Of a stretch of 64,000 nucleotides of DNA, positions 8,604 through 17,125 are shown in pieces. This stretch comes from Halomarina litorea (GTDB lineage: Archaea; Halobacteriota; Halobacteria; Halobacteriales; Haloarculaceae). The notes under the pieces are model-generated. The model saw nothing but the letters and a program-made list of their open reading frames with translations. It made no database searches and was not told the DNA's origin. The position numbers were made by a program, and so were the translations under genes. How positions within the stretch are numbered: position 1 is the stretch's first letter; each line of letters opens with the position of its first letter. Where the stretch lies: positions 2,625,655 through 2,689,654 of the forward strand of contig NZ_CP100448.1 of assembly GCF_024227715.1 (NCBI RefSeq), read 5' to 3'.

Positions 8604-8864
8604 ATGGGTGACCTCGCGCGGCTGTTCGACACGAACGCGAGTCCGGAGACGGTGTACCCGCGACTCCACGACCTGGCGGACGGAGACCTGCTGGAGGCCG
8701 TCGAACTCGTGCGGACGAAGGTGTACCACGTCACCGCGGAGGCGGCGGTCAGAAACCGGCACCACCGGTCGATGCGCCAGCACCTCGCGCTGGCGGCGGT
8801 GTTCGAGGCCGCGTTCTCCCACGACTCAATCCTTCTGTGGAAACGGCGAGGTCCCCTCGCGTAG
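8604..8864 (+). CDS. Possible small protein or gene remnant
   Basis: Eighty-six codons from ATG 8604, preceded by a purine-rich GGAAGGAACAG. The middle part (TVYPRLHDLADGDLLEAVELVRTKVYHV) looks like two amphipathic helices and uses normal haloarchaeal codons. The C-terminal RRGPLA looks frayed. It may be a real small protein or the remains of a longer one. The stretch 8383-8603 upstream holds no gene that I can see, only an AT-rich patch near 8420-8430. Confidence 0.35.
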   Translation: MGDLARLFDTNASPETVYPRLHDLADGDLLEAVELVRTKVYHVTAEAAVRNRHHRSMRQHLALAAVFEAAFSHDSILLWKRRGPLA

Positions 8865-8944
8865 TCCCGCGCGTCGCTGTGGCGCGTGCGCACGGCCCGT
8901 GGCGTAGACAGAACGTTCACGTCCCCGGAGAGTGAGCGATAGGT

Positions 8945-10135
8945 ATGTCCATCGATACGGCGGTCGTCCTCGCCGCGGGGGAGGGGAACCGACTCCATCC
9001 GCTGACGCGCAACCGGCCGAAGCCGATGCTTCCGGCCGCGAACCGCCCCATCCTCGAGTACGTCCTCGACGCCCTGATCGACGCCGGTATCTCCCGTCTC
9101 TGTCTCGTCGTCGGTTACAAGCGCGACCGGGTCCAGGACCACTTCGGCCCCTCCTACCGGAACGTCGACATCGAGTACGTCGCCCAGGAGAAACAGCTGG
9201 GGAGTGGCCACGCCCTCCAGCAGGCCGCCAGCGCCGTCGAGGGGTCGTTCGTCGTCGTCAACGGCGACCGGGTCATCGAACCGCGGATGGTCGAGGCGGT
9301 GATCGACGCCCACACCGAGGACGGCAGCGCGGCGCTCGCGGTCCTCGAACACGGCGACGCCCGACGCTACGGTGCGGTGGAGATCGAGGGCGACACTATC
9401 ACGGCCCTCGTCGAGAAGCCCGAGCGCGAGGACTACCGCCTCATCAACGCGGGGGTCTACGCCTTCGACCGGTCGGTGTTCGACGCGCTGGCGACCACCG
9501 CCCGCGAGAACGGCACCCTCCCGCTGACGAGCGCCGTCGAGGACCTCGTCGAGGAGCGTCGGGTCCGGGGCGTCCGCACGGACGGCCTCTGGGTGGACGC
9601 GACCTACCCGTGGGACCTGCTCACCGTCGCCCGTGAGGTGCTTCGCCACGGGCTGGTCGAGGAGCCGACCACGGGGAGCGGCGTCTGGGTGGCCAACAGC
9701 GCCACCGTCGACCGGACGGCGCGGCTACAGACCCCGGTCGTCATCGGTCCCGACTGCGAGGTGGGCGCGGGCGCCGTCGTCGGACCGAACGTCGCCCTCG
9801 GGCGCAACACCACCGTCGGCGCGAACGCCACCCTGGAGGACTGCGTGCTCGATACGGACACCCGCGTCGGGCCGGGGAGCGTCCTGCTGGACTGCGTGAC
9901 GGGACAGGACGTCCACCTCGGGCCGGGCACCGTCGTCCCCGGCGGCCCCGCCGACGTGCAGGTGGGTGACGCCGTCCACCGCGGCGAGCGCCTCGGGGCG
10001 GTGCTCGCAGACCGGGTGCGGACGGGCGGTGCGGTCACCTGCGAACCCGGCACGCTCGTCGGGACGAGCGCCCGACTCGGTACCGGCGTGGTCGTCGACG
10101 GAACCGTCCGGGCTGACTCGGAGGTGGTCCGGTAA
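8945..10135 (+). CDS. glmU: Bifunctional sugar-1-phosphate nucleotidylyltransferase/acetyltransferase, GlmU-like
   Basis: A 396-residue protein in two parts. Residues 1-235 form a nucleotidyltransferase with the LAAGEGNRLHPLT signature and KPML substrate loop (about 9-29). Residues 250-390 form a left-handed beta-helix of hexapeptide repeats, as in acetyltransferases. This architecture in archaea carries out acetylation of glucosamine-1-phosphate and uridylylation to UDP-GlcNAc. The nucleotidyltransferase could also take glucose-1-phosphate or dTTP. The stop codon overlaps the start of glmS by one base (TAATG), so the two are translated as an operon. Confidence 0.85.
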   Translation: MSIDTAVVLAAGEGNRLHPLTRNRPKPMLPAANRPILEYVLDALIDAGISRLCLVVGYKRDRVQDHFGPSYRNVDIEYVAQEKQLGSGHALQQAASAVEGSFVVVNGDRVIEPRMVEAVIDAHTEDGSAALAVLEHGDARRYGAVEIEGDTITALVEKPEREDYRLINAGVYAFDRSVFDALATTARENGTLPLTSAVEDLVEERRVRGVRTDGLWVDATYPWDLLTVAREVLRHGLVEEPTTGSGVWVANSATVDRTARLQTPVVIGPDCEVGAGAVVGPNVALGRNTTVGANATLEDCVLDTDTRVGPGSVLLDCVTGQDVHLGPGTVVPGGPADVQVGDAVHRGERLGAVLADRVRTGGAVTCEPGTLVGTSARLGTGVVVDGTVRADSEVVR

Positions 10136-11919
10136 TGTGCGGCATCATCGGCTGTGTCGGTCGCGGCGACGAGACGCTCGACACCCTCGTCCACGGCCTC
10201 TCGAAACTGGAGTACCGCGGCTACGACTCGGCCGGCGTCGCCCTCGCCAACGGGAGCGTCGAGGTCGTCAAGCGCGCGGGGGAACTCGAGAACCTCCGGC
10301 GGGCGCTGAACGGCGAGCGCGACGGCGTCAGCGGACGCGTCGGCATCGGCCACACCCGGTGGTCGACGCACGGCCCGCCGACCGACGAGAACGCCCACCC
10401 GCACCGCGACTGCACGGGGCGGGTCGCCGTCGTCCACAACGGCATCATCGAGAACTACCAGGAACTGCGCGACGAACTGACCGACGCGGGCCACGAGTTC
10501 GAGAGCGAGACGGACACCGAGGTCGTCCCGCACCTCATCGAGACGGAACTCGCGGGCGGGGCCGACCCCGAGACGGCCTTCCGGTCCGCCATCGAGCGAC
10601 TGGAGGGGAGCTACGCCATCGCCTGCGTCCTCGCCGACGACGACCGGGTGTTCGCCGCCCGCGAGGACTCCCCGCTCGTCCTCGGTATCGGTGACGACGC
10701 CGTCTACCTCGCCAGCGACGTCCCCGCGTTCCGGGAGTTCACCGACAAGGTCGTCTACCTCGAAGACGGCGAGTTCGCGGTCCTCGATGGCGAGGGCTGG
10801 TCCGTGACCGACTCGACGGGGGCCCCCGTCGAGAAGGCCATCGACACGGTGACGTGGGACCCCGAGGAGACCGGCAAGTCGGGCTACGACCACTACATGC
10901 TGAAGGAGATACACGAACAGCCCCGCGCCCTGCGCCAGTGTGTCAGCGGGCGGGTGAGCGAACTGAGCGGCGAGGTCGACCTCGACGTGGACGTCGACCC
11001 CACCGGCGTCCAGTTCGTCGCCTGTGGCACCTCCTACCACGCGGCGGTGTACGGCGCACAGCTGTTTCAGGAGGCCGGCATCCCGGCGCAGGCGTTCCTC
11101 GGCAGCGAGTACGCCACCTCGCCGCCGCCCATCGGCGACGACCTCGTCGTCGGCGTCACCCAGAGCGGCGAGACGGCCGACACCCTGAGTGCGCTCCGCG
11201 AGGCCCGGCGACGGGGCGCGAAGACCCTCGCCGTGACGAACGTCGTCGGGTCGACCGTCTCGCGGGAGTGCGACGACACGCTCTACATCCGCGCCGGTCC
11301 CGAAATCGGCGTCGCAGCCACCAAGACGTTCTCCTCACAGGTGGTCGCGCTGACGCTCCTCGTCGAGAGCCTGCGCGAGAGTCGCCGCGAGACCATCGCG
11401 GCGCTCCGCGACCTACCCGCGAGCGTCCAGACCGTCCTCGACACCTCGAAGGCCGAGGAGGTCGCCGAGGAGTACGTCGACTCGGACGCGTACTTCTTCA
11501 TCGGGCGGGGGATGCACTACCCCGTCGCGCTGGAGGGGGCGCTGAAGTTCAAGGAGATCTCCTACGAGCACGCCGAGGGGTTCGCGGCGGGCGAACTGAA
11601 ACACGGCCCGCTCGCGCTCGTCACCGAGAACACGCCCGTCTTCGCGCTCGTCACGGGCGAGGGCGAACAGGCGCGCAAGACCATCGGGAACGTCAAGGAG
11701 GTGGAGGCGCGCGACGCGCCCGTCGTGGCGGTGACCGACCGGAAGTCCGACGTGGCGCGCTACGCCGACCACGTCCTCGAGATTCCCGAGAGCGACCCCC
11801 GGACCGCGGCGGTGCTGGCAAACGTCCAGTTGCAGCTCGTGGCGTACTACGCCGCCGCCCAGCTCGGACGGCCCATCGACAAGCCGCGCAACCTCGCGAA
11901 GAGCGTCACCGTCGAGTAG
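10135..11919 (+). CDS. glmS: Glutamine--fructose-6-phosphate aminotransferase (isomerizing)
   Basis: A 594-residue protein of full family length. The N-terminal Ntn glutaminase begins MCGIIGC with Cys2 as nucleophile, and the RGYDSAG loop follows at about residue 25. The two sugar-isomerase (SIS) domains contain CGTSYHA and TQSGETADT, which bind fructose-6-phosphate. The C-terminus DKPRNLAKSVTVE is the invariant family ending that shapes the ammonia channel. It makes glucosamine-6-phosphate, the first committed step to UDP-GlcNAc. It overlaps the GlmU-like gene by one base, matching pathway order. Confidence 0.96.
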   Translation: MCGIIGCVGRGDETLDTLVHGLSKLEYRGYDSAGVALANGSVEVVKRAGELENLRRALNGERDGVSGRVGIGHTRWSTHGPPTDENAHPHRDCTGRVAVVHNGIIENYQELRDELTDAGHEFESETDTEVVPHLIETELAGGADPETAFRSAIERLEGSYAIACVLADDDRVFAAREDSPLVLGIGDDAVYLASDVPAFREFTDKVVYLEDGEFAVLDGEGWSVTDSTGAPVEKAIDTVTWDPEETGKSGYDHYMLKEIHEQPRALRQCVSGRVSELSGEVDLDVDVDPTGVQFVACGTSYHAAVYGAQLFQEAGIPAQAFLGSEYATSPPPIGDDLVVGVTQSGETADTLSALREARRRGAKTLAVTNVVGSTVSRECDDTLYIRAGPEIGVAATKTFSSQVVALTLLVESLRESRRETIAALRDLPASVQTVLDTSKAEEVAEEYVDSDAYFFIGRGMHYPVALEGALKFKEISYEHAEGFAAGELKHGPLALVTENTPVFALVTGEGEQARKTIGNVKEVEARDAPVVAVTDRKSDVARYADHVLEIPESDPRTAAVLANVQLQLVAYYAAAQLGRPIDKPRNLAKSVTVE

Positions 11920-11984
11920 TCGAGAGAGGCGTCAGAGCGTCTCGTCGACGGAGCGGTCGAACCGCGCGACGTCCGCGTCTTCCG

Positions 11985-12830
11985 TCAGTGTTCCTCGGGC
12001 GAGGCGAGCGCGCACGTCTCGCAGGGCAGGCGCTGGCGCAGGCGTTCCTCGGCGGTCAGGCCGGTGAGCGGGCTGGCCGGGAGCGCGGGCAGCCGGTACT
12101 GGTAGATCCCCCGTCGTTCGCAGGCGTCGAAGCGCAACAGGAGGTGGCGGTCCTTCCCGACGACGGACGAGTACGGGCGGCCACAACGGTTCGTCTCGAA
12201 GTTGAACTGCCGGCGTTCGAGCGGTCTGGCGGCCCACGCGTAGCCGCTGACCATCGGGCTGACGACCACCCCGGAGCCGTCGTCCGACTCCCGAATCGAG
12301 CCGTGGTCGTGTTGCAACCCGAGGGCGTGGCCGCACTCGTGGAGGAGTATCTGGACGGTCCGCATGGGCAGCGAGTCGGGGACGACGGGGCCGACGCTGT
12401 CGGCGGGGGGCGCGCGAGCGAGTTCCCGTGCGCCCCCGACGGCGGCGACGTAGGGGACGCCGGCACCGGTCGGCGCCCGTCGCATGGAACTGTCGGTGAC
12501 CAGTAGGTTGACGTCGTCGACGGGGAGGTGTCGCCCCTCTGCGGTTCCGGTGACGAGGCGCCGTGGCCACATCCCCTCGACGACGAGGCGGTAGGCGCTC
12601 TCGGTGTCGAAGGAGGTGACGCCGCCGTAGGAGACGTTCGCGGAGAGCGCGAAGCCCTCGAACCCCCGCCGAAGGTAGCCCTCGACCCGTTCGTGGAGGT
12701 CGGGGTACTGGGCGGCGCGCTCGGTCGCCCACCAGCGGACGTCGATGTCCCCGACGAGCGTGGAGACGACGCCGACGGACCCGAGCGTGCCGACCACGCC
12801 CGTCCCGAGGAGGAACTCACGGCGGCGCAT
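11985..12830 (-). CDS. Tat-exported zincin metalloprotease-like protein
   Basis: A 281-residue protein. It starts MRRREFLLGTG, a twin-arginine signal followed by a hydrophobic stretch to about residue 27. Residues 164-174 read HECGHALGLQH, matching the metzincin zinc site HExxHxxGxxH. SPMVSGY at about 191-197 could be the Met-turn. The protein should therefore be an extracellular folded zinc peptidase, or an archaemetzincin/M10-like protein. Several Cys residues near the C-terminus (CGRPY, DACERR, CETCA) could form disulfides or bind metal. I recognise no specific subfamily. Confidence 0.75.
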   Translation of the reverse strand: MRRREFLLGTGVVGTLGSVGVVSTLVGDIDVRWWATERAAQYPDLHERVEGYLRRGFEGFALSANVSYGGVTSFDTESAYRLVVEGMWPRRLVTGTAEGRHLPVDDVNLLVTDSSMRRAPTGAGVPYVAAVGGARELARAPPADSVGPVVPDSLPMRTVQILLHECGHALGLQHDHGSIRESDDGSGVVVSPMVSGYAWAARPLERRQFNFETNRCGRPYSSVVGKDRHLLLRFDACERRGIYQYRLPALPASPLTGLTAEERLRQRLPCETCALASPEEH

Positions 12831-13028
12831 CGCGCGTCGGCCGGTCGCGACCGCCTTCGGGACGGCCGCCGGCCCGCGTCCACCTCCTCGGTTCGGTCAT
12901 AGGCGCAGTATTGCTGGCAGACACTTAACCAGTCGGTGAGTCGGTAGTAAGGGAGGTCGAAAGGTGACACGAGAGAGCGGTCCCCGCCCCACCGGCACGC
13001 TTACTCCCTCGACCGGCCACAGGACGGT

Positions 13029-13548
13029 ATGACCGACGACGCCAACCAGCCGAACCCCGCAGACCGGCCACCCGGGGTGGACCTCGCGGGGCCGTCGCGC
13101 TCGTGACGGGCGCGAGTCGTGGCGTGGGTCGGGGTATCGCCGCCGAACTCGGCGCGGCGGGCGCGACGGTGTACGTCACCGGGCAGTCAGTCGCCGGCGC
13201 GACCACCCGAGCGGAACTGGGCGGGACCGTCGGCGAGACGGCGGCCCTCGTCACCGACCGGGGTGGTGAGGGGATCGCGGTGCAGTGCGACCATACCGAC
13301 GACGGACAGGTGCGGGACCTGTTCGACCGCGTCGAGAACGAATCGGAGCGACTCGACGCCTCGTCAACAACGTCTGGGGCGGCTACGAGGGCTACGACGA
13401 GACGTTCGACGCCCCCTTCTGGGAGCAACCCACCGCCCGGTTCGACCGGATGCTGGACGCGGGGGTCCGGGCGCACTACGTCGCGAGTCGGTTCGCCGTC
13501 CCGCTCCTCGCCCCGGGAGGCCTCGTCGTGAGCACGACGGCGTGGGAC
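13029..13548 (+). pseudogene. Short-chain dehydrogenase (SDR) remnant, frameshifted and 3'-truncated
   Basis: Starting at ATG 13029, the SDR pattern is spread over three frames. LAG-AVALVTGASRGVG (the NAD-binding TGxxxGxG) needs one missing base near 13090. RLD-LVNNVWGGYEG (the NNxG-type motif) needs another missing base near 13360. The reading then runs through an SDR-like strand, VVSTTAWD, to 13548. There the homology stops before any YxxxK catalytic pair, and PEBP-like sequence begins directly. The fragment is therefore non-functional. Codon use is that of the host genome, so decay is recent enough for the reading to be traced. Confidence 0.7.
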
Positions 13549-13816
13549 TACTGGGTGGTCTGGAACGTCCCGCCTGACGTCGGCGAGATACCGGAGGACT
13601 GGGACGCGACGGAAGCGGAGGAGGGGACGAACGACTACGGGTCGCGGGGCTACGGCGGCCCGAACCCACCGGACCGCGAACACACCTAGGTTCCGCCTGT
13701 TCGCCCTCGACGCGACGCTCGACTTGCCCCCGTCGGCGGACGTGTTCGGACTCCTCTCGGCGACGACGGGGCACGTCCTCGCGGAGGCGACGCTGACGGG
13801 GACGTACGCGCCCTAG
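13549..13816 (+). pseudogene. PEBP / YbhB-YbcL family (Raf kinase inhibitor-like) remnant
   Basis: Downstream of the SDR fragment the translation turns into PEBP family signatures: YWVVWNVPPDVGEIPE, then GTNDYGSRGYGGPNPP, and, after a frame change, FRLFALDATLDLP and GHVLAEATLTGTYAP. The frame break is at TAGG near 13687. Two missing bases (TAC CGG to TA GG) would restore the usual EHTYRF. The N-terminal half of the PEBP domain is absent. The stop overlaps the end of the convergent beta-propeller gene. The neighbouring SDR and PEBP remnants look like the two ends of a deletion. Confidence 0.66.
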
Positions 13817-15072
13817 ACGTCCCGGAGCGCGACCAGTTTCCGGTTGTCCGCGCCACCGCGGTCCTCGCCCTCGATGTAGAGCATGTCGTCGACGACTGCT
13901 CGGACCGCGCCGTAGCGTCGGTCGATGTCGTGGGTGAACCGCTCCTCGCCGTTCGCGGCGTCGAACGCGACGACGGAGGCGGCGATGGGGTCGACGCCCT
14001 GTCGGAGGGCGTACACCGTCCCCGACGAACGGACCAGCGAGAGGAACTCGCCGTCGGGACGGGCGCTCCACCGTCGCTCGAGGGAGGCGTCGAAGGCGTG
14101 GACGCCGCCGGTCGTCGCGAGGACGAGGCCGTCCGGCCCCGCCGCCATCGACCTGAGTGACGGCACGTCGAGTCGGACCCGCCGCATCGTCAGTCCGTTC
14201 TCGGTGTCGAGTGCAAACAGGACGGGCGTCCGGTCGATGGGTTCTCCCTCCTCCCGGCCCCCGGTCGGGATGGCGACGGCGACGAGCGCGTGGCCGTCGA
14301 CGACGAGGTCGTAGAGGAATCCCGGTGACCCCCAGTTCCACAGGTGGTCGCCCGTCGCCGGGTCGTAGGCGTCGACGGTCGTGTGGTACCGACTCGGGTT
14401 GCTGGGAGCGTTCAGGCGGACTGTCTCGATACAACCACGGAGGACGACCGAGTCGGTCGCCGCGACGACGGCGTCGTACGGGACGCGGTTTCGCGGCGGC
14501 GCGGCGTGCCAGCGCTGGTCTCCCGGGGCGACTCCGTAGACGTCCGTCGACCGGGTCGTCGCGAAGACGCCGGCGGTCGTGGCGACCGGCGGCGCGAGGG
14601 TGTCCGAACCACCGAGGTCAACGGACCACGCGACCGACCCGTCGGCGAACGCCCGAAGCGTCGGGCCGAGTCCGGGAACGACGGCGACACCGTCGACGAG
14701 CGTGACGGCCTCGGTCCCCCGATGGTCGACGGCCCACCCGACCTCGCCCGACCCGTCGAGGACGGCCAGTCGGCTGGCGTCGTTGCGCCGGTCGAACGCG
14801 TACACCCGACTGACCCCGTTCTCCGCCGTGCTGACGGCGATCTTCCCACCGAACCCGTCGGCGGTCCACGCAGGCTCGACGGGACCGGTCGGGCCGTCGG
14901 CGTCGGCGTTGGTGTGGGTCCGGCGGGCGTCTCCGGCACTCGACGGCCAGTCGCCCGCACCGGTCGGGACCGGGAGCGACACGGCGCCGTCGAACAGCGG
15001 CACGGAACAGCCGGCGGTCATGCTGGCACCGCAGAGCGCGAGGAACCCACGGCGGGTGCTGTTGGAGGGCAT
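13813..15072 (-). CDS. Tat lipoprotein with PQQ-type beta-propeller
   Basis: A 419-residue protein. Its N-terminus has a twin-arginine (R7-R8 in STRRGFLAL) and a lipobox ending TAGC at C22, so it should be a Tat-secreted, lipid-anchored surface protein. Repeating blade-like segments follow (VYAFDRRNDASRLAVLDGSGEVGW, VDAYDPATGDHLWNWGSP, VVAFDAANGEERFTHD). These are the PQQ/outer-membrane BamB-like repeats in which each blade ends in a Trp or Phe position. Haloarchaea have many such proteins. Some bind no PQQ and serve as scaffolds, so enzymatic activity is uncertain. Confidence 0.82.
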   Translation of the reverse strand: MPSNSTRRGFLALCGASMTAGCSVPLFDGAVSLPVPTGAGDWPSSAGDARRTHTNADADGPTGPVEPAWTADGFGGKIAVSTAENGVSRVYAFDRRNDASRLAVLDGSGEVGWAVDHRGTEAVTLVDGVAVVPGLGPTLRAFADGSVAWSVDLGGSDTLAPPVATTAGVFATTRSTDVYGVAPGDQRWHAAPPRNRVPYDAVVAATDSVVLRGCIETVRLNAPSNPSRYHTTVDAYDPATGDHLWNWGSPGFLYDLVVDGHALVAVAIPTGGREEGEPIDRTPVLFALDTENGLTMRRVRLDVPSLRSMAAGPDGLVLATTGGVHAFDASLERRWSARPDGEFLSLVRSSGTVYALRQGVDPIAASVVAFDAANGEERFTHDIDRRYGAVRAVVDDMLYIEGEDRGGADNRKLVALRDV

Positions 15073-15130
15073 CGTACACCGGTCGGTTCGTGCCCGGAGA
15101 CAAGAGTGTCCCGGATGCTCGCATCCGGTC

Positions 15131-15448
15131 TCAGAGCGTCTCCAATTCGCGAATCTCTTCCTCCGACCAGTCGTAGTACGGTTCCTCTATCTCGCGGAGC
15201 GAGCGCACGCACTCGTTGTGGCGTTCGCGGGCGACGGGCGCGTAGGGGTCCCCAGGGTTGGCCCGAATCCACTCGCGCAGGTCGGCCAGCGCGCGCGGCG
15301 AGTAGCTGTCGATGTTGTCCTGCTTTCGGAGGAGTTCGAGCTTGCGCTCCTCCGAGCGCAGCGACCGGACGAGCGCGGCGGTGGCGACGCCGGGGACGAC
15401 GAGGAGCGTGACGAGCATCGACGCCCACGCGACGGCTGAGAGCGCCAT
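15131..15448 (-). CDS. Small membrane-anchored protein next to SNF symporter
   Basis: A 105-residue protein from ATG 15448 (MALSAVAWASML). A GTG at 15457 would overlap the transporter gene by eight bases. It has one hydrophobic helix (about 4-27), then a charged coiled-coil-like stretch (SLRSEERKLELLRKQDN) and an acidic tail. The transporter's stop codon lies immediately before the start, so translation is probably coupled. Position and layout suggest an accessory or regulatory subunit of the symporter, similar in principle to the tiny MetS subunit of bacterial NSS transporters but not homologous as far as I can see. Confidence 0.62.
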   Translation of the reverse strand: MALSAVAWASMLVTLLVVPGVATAALVRSLRSEERKLELLRKQDNIDSYSPRALADLREWIRANPGDPYAPVARERHNECVRSLREIEEPYYDWSEEEIRELETL

Positions 15449-15449
15449 C

Positions 15450-16925
15450 TCAGTCACCCCCCCGTGCGGCGGCGTCGGTGGCGTCCGGCGTGCTCTCGGC
15501 GTCCTTCCCGACGACGCTCATCACGGCGACGCTGACGGCGACGAGGGCGACCATGAGCGCCACGCCCGTCAGCATGAGCGTCTGGTTCTCCGTGCCGATG
15601 CTCGTGACGACGCCGTAGCCGATGATGAACACCATCACGACCGGGATGGCGTACTTCACGACGGGGTTCCACCACGACCCGACGTAGATGCCGGCGTTGC
15701 GGTTCAGGTCGATGACGCGGGCGCGCTCGGGGCCGAACTTCCACGCGACGAGGGCGATGATGGACAGGGTCGCCAGCGGGAGACCGAAGCTCCCGAACAT
15801 GAAGTCCATCTGTCCGAGGAACGCCGAGGAGTAGGCGCTCGGCAGGCCGAGCAGCCAGATGACGCCGCAGACGGCGAGGACGGACCCGGTCCGCGAGAGG
15901 CGCGTCTCCTCGGTGACGGTCGTGATGCCTACCTCGGTGATGCCGAGACCGGACGTGAACGTCGCGAAGAAGAAGGAGACGAAGAAGACGACCGCCCAGA
16001 GGCCACCGGCGATGAGTTCGGGGAACACCTCCGCCAGCGAGATGAACAGGAGGTTCGACCCGGCGCTCGGTTCGAGGCCGAACGCGAAGACGACGGGGAA
16101 GGTGGCGAACACGGCGAGGATACCGATACTGGTGTTCCCGATGGCCGTGAACAGGCCACCGCCGAGTGGCACGTCGTCGTACCGCCCGAGATAGCTGCCG
16201 TAGGTGAGCGCGATCCCCCACCCCAGTCCCGTCGAGAACAGCGCCTGACTGAGCGCGGCCACCCACGTGGACCCGCGGGTGAGGAACTCCCAGTCGGGCG
16301 TGAAGACGAACGCCACCCCCTCCATCCCGCCCGGGAGGGTGACGCCGCGGACGGCGACGGCGACGAGGGCCACCACGAGCAGGGGAATCATCCACTTGAC
16401 GACGCGTTCGATGCCCCGGCGGATACCGAAGACGAGGACGCCCGCGAGACTCGCCATCGTGAGCGTGTGCATTCCGATGACCAGCGCCGGGTTGGTGATA
16501 AACGAGTCCCAGAACGGCTGGGGCTGGAACCCCGGCTGCGTGAACGTAAAGAGCAGCGAGTGGCCGGCGTAGTACAGCGCCCACCCGATGATGGGCGCGT
16601 AGTACGACATCAGCGCCACGTTGACGAGGAGGACGACGAGACCGAGGCCCTGTGCCCGCCGCGACCCGAACACCTGTTTGAACGTCCCGATGACGCCGTT
16701 GTTCGTGTAGCGGCCAATCATCGTCTCGGCCATCAGGCCGGGCACCGCGATGACGTACAGGAGGAGGATGTACGCGAGGAGGAACGCGCCGCCGCCGTTC
16801 TCCCCCGTGGTGAACGGCATGCGCCAGATGTTCCCCGCGCCGACCATCGCCCCCAGCATCGCCATGAGGAACCCGAACCGACTCCCCCACTCCTCTCGTG
16901 CGGTTCGTGCCTGTGAGTCTGACAT
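15450..16925 (-). CDS. Sodium-dependent transporter, SNF/NSS family
   Basis: A 491-residue protein from ATG 16925 ([19 protein letters not shown]). The first helix holds the NSS signature [11 protein letters not shown], with sodium- and substrate-contacting residues in the unwound segment. It is followed by GGGAFLLAY. About eleven to twelve helices fit the LeuT fold. The family imports amino acids, osmolytes or neurotransmitter-like amines with sodium. The substrate is not predictable. A strong TATA box lies upstream and a small partner gene follows directly. Confidence 0.9.
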   Translation of the reverse strand: MSDSQARTAREEWGSRFGFLMAMLGAMVGAGNIWRMPFTTGENGGGAFLLAYILLLYVIAVPGLMAETMIGRYTNNGVIGTFKQVFGSRRAQGLGLVVLLVNVALMSYYAPIIGWALYYAGHSLLFTFTQPGFQPQPFWDSFITNPALVIGMHTLTMASLAGVLVFGIRRGIERVVKWMIPLLVVALVAVAVRGVTLPGGMEGVAFVFTPDWEFLTRGSTWVAALSQALFSTGLGWGIALTYGSYLGRYDDVPLGGGLFTAIGNTSIGILAVFATFPVVFAFGLEPSAGSNLLFISLAEVFPELIAGGLWAVVFFVSFFFATFTSGLGITEVGITTVTEETRLSRTGSVLAVCGVIWLLGLPSAYSSAFLGQMDFMFGSFGLPLATLSIIALVAWKFGPERARVIDLNRNAGIYVGSWWNPVVKYAIPVVMVFIIGYGVVTSIGTENQTLMLTGVALMVALVAVSVAVMSVVGKDAESTPDATDAAARGGD

Positions 16926-16958
16926 GTGAAAGCTACCCACACCTGCGGAGTGATGACA

Positions 16959-16967
16959 CATATAAGC
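16959..16967 (-). promoter_or_regulatory. TATA box for the SNF transporter
   Basis: On the minus strand this reads CTTATATGT, one of the best TATA matches in the window. It is 35-42 bases before the ATG at 16925, so the transcript should have a leader of roughly ten bases. Confidence 0.55.
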
Positions 16968-17125
16968 ACGACCAACCATGTCTGGGAAGAGCCACGATTG
17001 AGCCACAGTCACGGGTCGAGACCACTTCCGGCCGAGGCACGACGGAGGGGGTCGAAGACGGAGCGAGAACGGGTCGCCGTCGGGGAATTCCCACGGTTGA
17101 AGTAGCTCGCCGTCGGGGTTCGGGT

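Noticed and set aside
13103-13531. An intact SDR gene of 142 residues
   Set aside because: The frame ends in SDR-unlike Ser/Pro/Arg-rich sequence, and the conserved motifs continue in another frame, so it is part of a frameshifted remnant.
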